Shown here one piece after another: positions 7,845 through 13,766 of a stretch of 32,028 nucleotides of DNA. The notes below the pieces were generated by a model. That model was not told the DNA's origin. It did not search any database and worked only from the letters and a program-made list of their open reading frames with translations. Within the stretch, counting starts at the first letter, position 1, and each line of letters starts with the position of its first letter. Source of the DNA: Actinomycetota bacterium (GTDB taxonomy: Bacteria; Actinomycetota; Thermoleophilia; Gaiellales; Gaiellaceae); NCBI GenBank assembly GCA_020029595.1, contig JAIBJN010000015.1, forward strand, positions 1 through 32,028, written 5' to 3'. Made by a program: the position numbers and the translations under genes.

Positions 7845-8153
7845 CTACGCGACGAGTTCTTCGACGAGCTGTGGCGCCCGCTCGGCGAGCGCGGAGCGCA
7901 CGACGACGCGGTCGAGCCCGGCAGCCTGCGCCGCCCGCAGCCCGGCCGTGTCCGTGTGGTTCGTGAAGCCGAGAATCGGGACGTCGGGGTACGTCTCGGC
8001 AACCTCGCCGGCCTTCACGCGCGCAACGTCGACGATCACGAGGTCGGGCGGGTCGATGCTCTCGGTCGTTGTCAGCCTGTGACTCGCGCCGAGGAGCGCG
8101 TCGAGCTTCCCCCGGAAGAACAGGTCGACCCCAACGAGCAGGATCGTCGCCAC
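7845..8153 (-). CDS. Degenerate receiver-domain (CheY-like) protein
   Basis: Starting at GTG 8153 the 102-residue protein has the alternating strands and helices of a response regulator receiver. D42 (DLVIVDVAR) sits where the phosphoacceptor belongs and T64 (GFTNH) at the switch Thr, but the acidic pocket has only D10 and the conserved C-terminal Lys is replaced by Arg or absent (VVVRSALAER). It is therefore probably not phosphorylated in the usual way and may act as a stand-alone protein-interaction module. It is the first gene of an operon with ferredoxin (10 bp away) and a methyltransferase, and is divergent from the Rieske gene. A TACGCT hexamer lies 7 nt before the GTG, so translation may be leaderless. 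No output domain is present. Confidence 0.75.
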   Translation of the reverse strand: MATILLVGVDLFFRGKLDALLGASHRLTTTESIDPPDLVIVDVARVKAGEVAETYPDVPILGFTNHTDTAGLRAAQAAGLDRVVVRSALAERAPQLVEELVA

Positions 8154-8160
8154 GGGCGAG

Positions 8161-8166
8161 AGCGTA
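8161..8166 (-). promoter_or_regulatory. -10-like hexamer of the receiver-ferredoxin-methyltransferase operon
   Basis: TACGCT on the minus strand ends 7 nt before the GTG at 8153, with no Shine-Dalgarno; the geometry fits a leaderless transcript. It is part of a short divergent promoter region (8154-8212). Confidence 0.4.
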
Positions 8167-8199
8167 CCACCGCGAACGGGCTCCCTCAAAGAGCTCTGC

Positions 8200-8205
8200 T
8201 AGCGT
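8200..8205 (+). promoter_or_regulatory. -10-like hexamer of the Rieske gene
   Basis: TAGCGT ends 7 nt before the ATG at 8213. No Shine-Dalgarno is visible, so a leaderless message is likely. No convincing -35. Confidence 0.4.
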
Positions 8206-8212
8206 TGCCGCG

Positions 8213-8524
8213 ATGCCGGTTGGTCAGCTCCACACCGTCGCCCGCGCGGCGGACGTGCCGGCAGGCAGCGCCTGCATCGTTCAGGCCGGGGAACGCGACG
8301 TCGCGCTCTTCAACGTCGACGGGGTGTTCTACGCGACCCAGAGCGAGTGCCTGCACATGAAGGGCCCGCTCGGCCGCGGCAAGCTCGAGGGCTGCGTCGT
8401 CTCCTGCCCTTGGCACGGCTGGCAGTACGACGTCTCGACCGGCGAGAACGAGTTCGACCGCGCGCTCGCGCTCGAGACCTTCGAGGCCGTCGTCGAGGAC
8501 GGCGAGGTGAAGGTTCTCGTCTGA
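8213..8524 (+). CDS. Rieske [2Fe-2S] ferredoxin-type protein
   Basis: The 103-residue protein is a complete soluble Rieske domain. The cluster ligands are C46 and H48 (CLH) and C65 and H68 (CPWH), separated by the usual 16 residues. It resembles the small ferredoxin components of dioxygenases and the NirD-like subunits of nitrite reductase: no membrane anchor and no disulfide cysteines as found in bc1 Rieske proteins, which suggests a low-potential cytoplasmic electron carrier. No oxygenase or reductase lies beside it, so its partner is unknown. The divergent operon carries another ferredoxin, and the two carriers might be co-regulated through the 59-bp spacer. It is convergent with the GNAT gene with 7 bp between stops. 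Confidence 0.92.
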   Translation: MPVGQLHTVARAADVPAGSACIVQAGERDVALFNVDGVFYATQSECLHMKGPLGRGKLEGCVVSCPWHGWQYDVSTGENEFDRALALETFEAVVEDGEVKVLV

Positions 8525-8531
8525 GCCCGAG

Positions 8532-8960
8532 CTAGAGCGGCTTCAGGTACCGGCGCGAGACCTCCTCGAGCCCGAGCGCGCGGTAGAACGCGTGGGCGGC
8601 GTCCCGCTCGGGGCGCTCGCCGCTCGTCACCTCGAGGTACCGGCAGCCCGCCTGCCGTGCGCGCTCCTCGATCGCTGCGACGAGCGTCCGGCCGATCCCG
8701 GTCCGCCGTCGACCCTTGGCAACGACGAGCGCGGAAAGACGGCACCAGCCGCCGTCCTCGTGGAGAAGCGGGAGCACGGTCGCCGACGCGAGTCCGGCGG
8801 GCCCCTCCTCGTCCTCCGCGACCAGCAGGAAGGAGGCGGGGTCGGCCGGGAAGGCTCGGGCGCGCCCGGCCACCGCTTCGACGTCGTCCGGGTAGCCGAG
8901 CTCGGCGAGGAGCGCAGCGAGGGCCGGCGCGTCCTCGGGCCGTGCCTCGCGAATCTTCAC
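8532..8960 (-). CDS. GNAT-family N-acetyltransferase
   Basis: The 142-residue protein starts at GTG 8960 (VKIREARPED), the standard first strand of the GNAT fold. Acetyl-CoA would bind at the R/Q-x2-G-x-G/A loop, KGRRRTGIGRTLV, and the C-terminal segment AAHAFYRALGLEEVSRRY is the typical motif B. Substrate is not predictable. The GTG overlaps the CcdA stop in a GTGA arrangement, so it is the translationally coupled last gene of the redox cluster, though its chemistry has no obvious tie to cytochrome maturation. The frame continues upstream of this GTG through the CcdA gene as Arg-rich sequence, which I treat as spurious. Confidence 0.9.
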   Translation of the reverse strand: MKIREARPEDAPALAALLAELGYPDDVEAVAGRARAFPADPASFLLVAEDEEGPAGLASATVLPLLHEDGGWCRLSALVVAKGRRRTGIGRTLVAAIEERARQAGCRYLEVTSGERPERDAAHAFYRALGLEEVSRRYLKPL

Positions 8961-9661
8961 ACGCCGACGCCGAAGAGCTCGAAGACGCGGTTCACGGCGA
9001 CGTTCAGCCACCAGAAGCGGTCGAAGAAGAGCAGGAGGCCGAGGGCGACGAGAAGCGCTCCCGCGACGATCCGCAGCGTCCGGTAGTGGTCGCGGAGCCA
9101 CCGGAACGCTCCCATGGCACGGTCGAAGCCCACGCCGACGGCGAGGAACGGCAGCGCGAGGCCGGCCGAGTAGACGAGCAGCAGGAGCGTCCCCTGGGCG
9201 ACCGTCTGCCCCTCGCCGGCGAGGGCGAGGATGGAGGCCAGCACGGGGCCGACACAGGGCGCCGCGCAGAGGCCGAACGCCGCGCCCAGGAGAGCGGCGG
9301 AGCCCGTGCTCCGCGCGCCCTCGACGAGGCCCGGCGCGACCAGGCGGTCGAGGAACGGGAGGGGGAGCAGCCCCATCATGGCGAAGCCGAGGACGACGAC
9401 CAGGAGGCCCGCAACGGCGAGGAGCAGCTCACGGTTCTCTCCGAAGAGCCCCCCGGCCGCGGCGGCGGCGGCGCCCAGCCCGACGAAGACGGCGCTGAAG
9501 CCCGCGACGAACGGGAGGCTCGCCAGGAGCACGCGGCGCCCACCCGCGCCGACCTCCTGCCCCGAGACGACTGCCAGGTAGCCGGGCACGAGCGGCAGGA
9601 CGCAGGGCGTCGCGAAGGAGACGAGCCCGGCGGCGAAGGCGAGCGGGATCTTGGCCTCCAT
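8957..9661 (-). CDS. ccdA: CcdA-type thiol-disulfide transporter
   Basis: A 234-residue polytopic membrane protein with about six hydrophobic segments. The paired redox cysteines are in TPCVLPLVP (C20) in the first segment and LCAAPCVGP (C136, with C132) in the fourth, exactly the pattern of CcdA/DsbD-core proteins. CcdA moves reducing equivalents from cytoplasmic thioredoxin across the membrane to extracytoplasmic thioredoxins such as CcmG/ResA, keeping apocytochrome c haem-binding cysteines reduced. It follows CcmH by 9 bp and overlaps the GNAT gene by 4 nt. The immediate neighbours supply its expected partners. Confidence 0.95.
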   Translation of the reverse strand: MEAKIPLAFAAGLVSFATPCVLPLVPGYLAVVSGQEVGAGGRRVLLASLPFVAGFSAVFVGLGAAAAAAGGLFGENRELLLAVAGLLVVVLGFAMMGLLPLPFLDRLVAPGLVEGARSTGSAALLGAAFGLCAAPCVGPVLASILALAGEGQTVAQGTLLLLVYSAGLALPFLAVGVGFDRAMGAFRWLRDHYRTLRIVAGALLVALGLLLFFDRFWWLNVAVNRVFELFGVGV

Positions 9662-9670
9662 CGCCGCCGT

Positions 9671-10147
9671 CTACGCGTCGAAGCGCGCGAGCTCCTCGTC
9701 GACCCGGCGCTCGAGCTCCGGGTCGAGCGGGGGACGGCCGTTGACCGAGGCGGACTCGGGCGCCCGGCCGCCGGGTCGCGTCCGGCTCCAGCGGCGCAGC
9801 CCGACGGCGAGGAGGCCGACGGCGAGCGCCGCGCCCGCGAGCGGGAGCACCCAGGCGAGAAGGTTGAAGCCTTCCTTCGGCGGCGCCGCAAGCACGCCCT
9901 CCCCGAACTGGTCGACGAGTGCCGCCTCGATCTCGCCTTCGGAGTCCCCGGCCGCGATCCGCTCGCGGATGAATGCTCGCATGCGATCCGCGACCGGCGC
10001 GTTCGAGAGCTCCAGGGTCGTCTTGCAGGTCGGGCAGATGAACTTCTTCTCGAGCGAAGCGAGCGTCGGCGGCTCGTCGCTCTCGCCGCCGCAGCCGGCG
10101 GCCGCGAGCGCGAAGAGAGCGATGGCGAGGACGAGCGCGCCCCTCAT
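9671..10147 (-). CDS. ccmH: CcmH/CycL-like cytochrome c maturation protein
   Basis: The 158-residue protein has an N-terminal signal with a lipobox-like LAAAGC (C19), then the redox pair C38-P-T-C41 in KFICPTCKT, the counterpart of the LRCPxCQ motif of CcmH. A segment like that in CcmH follows (MRAFIRERIAAGDSEGEI), then FGEGVLAAPPKEGFNLLAWVLP leads into one transmembrane helix and a charged tail. CcmH reduces or presents apocytochrome c thiols for haem ligation. ATG 10147 overlaps the CcmG stop in an ATGA arrangement. CcmF and CcmE are not in the window. The lipid anchor is less certain because -3 is Ala rather than Leu. Confidence 0.9.
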   Translation of the reverse strand: MRGALVLAIALFALAAAGCGGESDEPPTLASLEKKFICPTCKTTLELSNAPVADRMRAFIRERIAAGDSEGEIEAALVDQFGEGVLAAPPKEGFNLLAWVLPLAGAALAVGLLAVGLRRWSRTRPGGRAPESASVNGRPPLDPELERRVDEELARFDA

Positions 10148-10707
10148 CTGACCGGCGTGTCGAGCGCGGCCTGCACGTTCTCCTCGAGCTGCTCCTCGTC
10201 GAACGGCCCGACGATGTGCTCCCCCACGAGGCGGCCGTCGCGGCCGACGAACCACGTCTCCGGGAAGCCCGTGTTCCCGAAGCGGCCCAGGCTGGCGCCG
10301 TTCCCGTCGTACGCGATCGGGTACGTGAGGCCGTAGCGCTCGACGAACTTCCTCGCGTCGACCCGGAAGTCCTGGGCGTCGATACCGAGGACGACGAGCC
10401 CGTCCTCCCGGTAGCGCTGCCAGGTCTCCTCGAGGAGCGGGGCTTCGTCCTTGCACGGCTCGCACCACGAGGCCCAGAAGTTGAGCACGACCGCCTTGCC
10501 GCGGTAGTCGGCGAGCCGTATCTCGCCCTCGCCGTCGAGCGTGTCGAGCGTGAGCTCCGGCGCGCGGGGGCGCTCGCCCCGCTCGAGGGCGTCGTCCAGG
10601 CCGCGGCCCTCCGCCTGCTCGGTCACCCGCCAGCCGAGGAGCGCGACGAGCAGAGCGACCACGAGGACGGCCGCCGCCTGGAGAATGAGCTTCGCGCGGC
10701 GCGCCAT
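10144..10707 (-). CDS. CcmG/ResA-type membrane-anchored thioredoxin
   Basis: A 187-residue protein with one N-terminal transmembrane anchor (about 8-26) and an extracytoplasmic thioredoxin fold. The active site is WCEPC (C82, C85) within VLNFWASWCEPCKDEAP and the cis-Pro region is GFPETWFV. These are hallmarks of CcmG/DsbE/ResA, which reduce the CXXCH cysteines of apocytochrome c with electrons from CcdA. It overlaps ccmH by 4 nt and lies 43 bp below the L,D-transpeptidase gene on the same strand. ResA, CcmG and TlpA proteins are hard to separate by sequence, so no symbol is given. Confidence 0.93.
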   Translation of the reverse strand: MARRAKLILQAAAVLVVALLVALLGWRVTEQAEGRGLDDALERGERPRAPELTLDTLDGEGEIRLADYRGKAVVLNFWASWCEPCKDEAPLLEETWQRYREDGLVVLGIDAQDFRVDARKFVERYGLTYPIAYDGNGASLGRFGNTGFPETWFVGRDGRLVGEHIVGPFDEEQLEENVQAALDTPVR

Positions 10708-10750
10708 GGACCGCGATCCAGTCTACCGGGGCCACCTGGGCGCCGAGACC

Positions 10751-11719
10751 CTAGGAGCCGACGATGAAGACCGGGGTGCCGATGCGGACGCGCTCGAAGA
10801 GCCACTCGGCGTTCGAGATCCGCATGCGGATGCAGCCGTGGGAGGCGGAGTAGCCGATCGAGGCGGCGTCGGGCGTGCCGTGGATTCCGACCCCTCCCGC
10901 GCTCAGGCCCATCCAGCGGGTGCCGAGCGGATTCCCGGGGCCCGGCGGAATGGGCTCGGCGCCGGCGGCCCATTCCCTGTTGGGCGGATACCACCACGGG
11001 TTCCGCTGCTTCGTGACGATCCGGAAGCTGCCGAGCGGCGTCGGGTAGGCGGCCATGCCGGTGGCGATCGGGAACGAGGCGAACGCGCCCATGGGACCCG
11101 GCCCCGAGCCGCGGTAGACGATGAGCCTCTTCGACCCCCGGCGGATGACGATGGCCGGGCCGAACCGTGAGGCCGTGATCGCCGGCCGAACGGTGCGCAC
11201 CGGCAGGATCACGGTGTCCCGCCGGTGGGCGCGGAGCGCGCCCAGGAGCCGGATGCGCGCCCGCAGGCGGAGAATCTTGCGCCCGGCGTGCGCCTCCGTC
11301 AGGCGCGGAGTCAGCCCGACCAGACGGGCCCGCGACGAGATCGGGGCGCGGTCGTAGATCCTCGCGCGGCGCTTGATCCACGCCCGGAGCCTCCAGTCCA
11401 CGATCGCGACCTGGAGCGTGAGCGCGCTTCCAGAGGGCGCGGCGAGGGCCGCGGCGACGGCGAGTGCGACCCGCGCGCGGGCGCCGAACCGATCGGGCGG
11501 GATGGTCAGCGTCGCGTCGCCGAGCGCGAGGGTGAGCGGCTGGTCGAAGAACGCCTGGAGCGCGGTCGCGGCCTCGGCTCCCGTCATCCCTCCCACGGCG
11601 ACGCCCGAGACGGTAACGCCATCGGCGATCACCGGCTCGGGCGGAACCTGGGCAGCCGCAGGCGCCGCCGCGACGAGCGCGGAGGCGAGGAGCATCGAGA
11701 GGATGAGCGCGCGCCGCAC
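10751..11719 (-). CDS. Secreted L,D-transpeptidase (YkuD domain)
   Basis: The 322-residue protein has a Sec signal peptide (MRRALILSMLLASALVAAAPAAA), a domain resembling the PG_binding_4 module of Ldt proteins (about 30-110), and a C-terminal YkuD domain with HGTPDAASIGYSASHGCIRM: H280, H294 and catalytic C296. It should form 3-3 cross-links in peptidoglycan or attach groups to the diaminopimelate residue, outside the membrane. It is the first gene of the redox operon and its catalytic thiol would have to stay reduced in the envelope, so sharing a transcript with CcmG and CcdA is suggestive. The start is a GTG with a TAAGAT hexamer 9 nt upstream and no Shine-Dalgarno. Confidence 0.92.
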   Translation of the reverse strand: MRRALILSMLLASALVAAAPAAAQVPPEPVIADGVTVSGVAVGGMTGAEAATALQAFFDQPLTLALGDATLTIPPDRFGARARVALAVAAALAAPSGSALTLQVAIVDWRLRAWIKRRARIYDRAPISSRARLVGLTPRLTEAHAGRKILRLRARIRLLGALRAHRRDTVILPVRTVRPAITASRFGPAIVIRRGSKRLIVYRGSGPGPMGAFASFPIATGMAAYPTPLGSFRIVTKQRNPWWYPPNREWAAGAEPIPPGPGNPLGTRWMGLSAGGVGIHGTPDAASIGYSASHGCIRMRISNAEWLFERVRIGTPVFIVGS

Positions 11720-11728
11720 CGTCAGGCG

Positions 11729-11734
11729 ATCTTA
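11729..11734 (-). promoter_or_regulatory. -10-like hexamer of the transpeptidase-ccm operon
   Basis: TAAGAT on the minus strand lies 9 nt before the GTG at 11719, in the 66-bp divergent spacer shared with the gene at 11786. It predicts a very short or absent leader. No clear -35 at normal spacing. Confidence 0.4.
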
Positions 11735-11785
11735 GACGAACCGGCGGCTGCAATTCTTCCGTCGGGAGCAATACGAAAGCGCACA

Positions 11786-12199
11786 GTGATCGTCTCCCTC
11801 CACGTCGCCACCGGCGGTCTCGTCGGCTCGCTCGCGGGCTCCCGCTCGCGCGCCCTGATCCTCGGCCTCGCCGCGCACGCGGCGGGAGACGCGGTTCCCC
11901 ACCAGGACGTCGCGTCCCGCCGCTTCGAGACCGTGAGCGGTTTCGCCGGCCTGCTCCTGCTCGCCGCCGCGCGGGGGCCCCTCGATCCGGCCGTCGTCGG
12001 CGCGGTCGGCGCCTCCGTGCCGGACGTGGAGCACGTCCTCCCGCTTCCGCGCCCCGGCGGGCGCAAGCTCTTCCCGAGCCACCGCGTTCGCGGCTGGCAT
12101 CGAAGCGGCGGCCTCCCGGCGTCGGTGCAGCTCCTCGCCGCTGGCGCCATCCTCGGCGCGCTCGCCGCCGGGCCGCTCTACGGCCGCGTCGGGAGGTAG
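11786..12199 (+). CDS. Small membrane protein resembling YdjM/DUF457-type putative hydrolases
   Basis: The 137-residue protein begins (GTG 11786) VIVSLHVATGGLVGSLAG, with a later AAHAAGDAVPHQD and VPDVEHVLPLP, His/Asp clusters between hydrophobic helices. These patterns recall the YdjM/LexA-regulated 'membrane-bound metal-dependent hydrolase' proteins, but it is short and enzymatic activity in that group is not established. Two or three membrane segments are likely. The last 22 bp overlap the end of the convergent spermidine-synthase-like gene. An upstream GGGAG is too far (17 nt) to be a normal ribosome site. The frame stays open far upstream inside the antisense of the transpeptidase, which I disregard. 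Moderate confidence in the gene, low in the function. Confidence 0.65.
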   Translation: MIVSLHVATGGLVGSLAGSRSRALILGLAAHAAGDAVPHQDVASRRFETVSGFAGLLLLAAARGPLDPAVVGAVGASVPDVEHVLPLPRPGGRKLFPSHRVRGWHRSGGLPASVQLLAAGAILGALAAGPLYGRVGR

Positions 12200-13737
12200 T
12201 CCTCGTCGAGCTCGCCGCCGCGAGCGACGAAGTCGATGATCATGCGGTCGGTCAGCCACTCGACCGGGGCACGGTCGTCGGTGAGGGGCCGCTCGGTCGC
12301 CAGCACCGGGGCGACGCCGCCCTGGAAGAGCGGGACGAGGGAGCCGACGGCCGCGGGAGCGGCCCCGGCCCGCTCGAGGAGCTCATCGAGCTCGACCGGG
12401 CGGTCGAAGCCGAGCATGAGCTCGTTGAAGCGGAGAGGCCGCCAGCGCCACGCCTGGGGGAACTCCGCGAGGAGAGTGCTCCCGATCGCCCTCGAGAGCC
12501 GCTCGTCCCCCGGCACGCCCGCGACGTTGAGCGCGACCACGCCTCCCGGCCGCAGGTGCTCGCGCACGGAGGCGAAGAACTCGCGCGTGGCTAGATAGAA
12601 GGGGATATACGGCTGGTGGTAGGCGTCGACGACGATGAGGTCGTACGTGTCGTCGGCGAGCTCCAGATACGGACGCCCGTCGGCCGTGATCACGTTCAGC
12701 CGCGGATTGTCGTCGAGCCCCATGTACCGGCGCGCGGCCTCGCTCACCTCGGGATCGATCTCGACGCCGTCGATCTCGACGTCCGGGTAGAGCTCTCCGA
12801 AGGCGCGAGCGACGGTGCCGCCGGCGTTGCCGATCACGAGCATCCGCTCCACGGGCCGGTCGAGCAGCGGCGGGACGAGCAGGAACGTGTCCCAGACCCC
12901 CCCGGTGAGCACCGAGTGCTCGTGCCAGACCGAGTGGACGGCGACACCCTCGTTGAGCTTGAGCGCACGCGACCCGTCGTCCCGCTCGACGATCTGGATG
13001 TACTGGTAGGACGACTCCGTCTCGTAGAGGAGCCCGGAGCTCGCCTTGATCGTGCCCGCCGGGACGAAGAGGAGACCGGCGAGTGCGAGTGTGAGGAGCT
13101 GCCAGCGGCTCCCGAGCAGGAGTGCGGAGGCGAGGGCGAGCAGGACGGCGGAGCCGAGCATCGTCCGCTGGGTGCCGACGAGCGGGATGGTGACGATCGC
13201 CGAGAGGAACGTCCCGACGATGCTCCCCAGGGTCGAGAGGGCATAGAGGCGCCCGGCCACGGTCCCCGCTTCCCCGACGTCCACGAGCGACAGCCGGATG
13301 GCGAAGGGCGAGACTGCGCCGAGCAGCGTCACCGGCACGGCGAAGAGCGCGAGCGCCGCGAAGAAGGAGCCGACGACCGCGCCGACCGAGACGGCGTCAA
13401 GCCCGCGGACGCCGACGTCGAGGATTGGGCGGGCGACGAACGGCGTGACCGCCACGGCGAGCGCCGCGGCGAGGAGCATCCAGCCGAGGACGCGCGGCTC
13501 CGGCCGGCGGTCGGCCACCTTCCCCCCGAGCCAGTAGCCCAGCGAGAGGTAGAGGAGGATCAGCCCGATGATGTTCGCCCACACGATCGTCGAGCTCCCG
13601 AAGTAGGGCGCGAGGAGGCGCGAGGCGGCGATCTCGGTGGCAAGGGTGGCCGCGCCGGCCGTGAAGACGACAGCGGAGAGACGCGCCCTGAGACTCGTCT
13701 CTCCGCTAATGGCCGCGCCGATCGGGGTGGTCGCCAT
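12178..13737 (-). CDS. Membrane-anchored spermidine synthase-like protein (fused MFS/spermidine synthase type)
   Basis: Starting at ATG 13737 the protein has 519 residues. The first 210 or so carry a run of hydrophobic helices (AATLATEIAASRLLAPYFGSS, IIGLILLYLSLGYWLGG and others), the rest a Rossmann-like aminopropyltransferase domain. The nucleotide loop is VIGNAGGTVAR (about 298-308) rather than the canonical GGGDG, with EIDGVEIDPEV for the adenosyl contact and VVDAYHQPYIPFYLATREFF for the catalytic region. Proteins of this build are common in Actinobacteria, and whether they make polyamines is uncertain; the weak GGGDG motif argues for another transferase role or sensing. It begins only 25 bp after the RsbU-like phosphatase stop, with a hairpin between. 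It overlaps the convergent gene by 22 bp at its 3' end. Confidence 0.85.
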   Translation of the reverse strand: MATTPIGAAISGETSLRARLSAVVFTAGAATLATEIAASRLLAPYFGSSTIVWANIIGLILLYLSLGYWLGGKVADRRPEPRVLGWMLLAAALAVAVTPFVARPILDVGVRGLDAVSVGAVVGSFFAALALFAVPVTLLGAVSPFAIRLSLVDVGEAGTVAGRLYALSTLGSIVGTFLSAIVTIPLVGTQRTMLGSAVLLALASALLLGSRWQLLTLALAGLLFVPAGTIKASSGLLYETESSYQYIQIVERDDGSRALKLNEGVAVHSVWHEHSVLTGGVWDTFLLVPPLLDRPVERMLVIGNAGGTVARAFGELYPDVEIDGVEIDPEVSEAARRYMGLDDNPRLNVITADGRPYLELADDTYDLIVVDAYHQPYIPFYLATREFFASVREHLRPGGVVALNVAGVPGDERLSRAIGSTLLAEFPQAWRWRPLRFNELMLGFDRPVELDELLERAGAAPAAVGSLVPLFQGGVAPVLATERPLTDDRAPVEWLTDRMIIDFVARGGELDEDYLPTRP

Positions 13738-13739
13738 GT

Positions 13740-13766
13740 CTAGGGATTCCCGCAGGAAATCCCTAG
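13740..13766. repeat. Intercistronic hairpin
   Basis: Perfect 9-bp arms CTAGGGATT (13740-13748) and AATCCCTAG (13758-13766) flank a 9-nt loop. On the minus strand the first arm contains the TAG stop of the phosphatase gene and the second ends 2 nt before the ATG of the spermidine-synthase-like gene, covering the place where a ribosome site would be. No T-run follows, so a processing or translational-control element seems likelier than a terminator. Confidence 0.65.
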
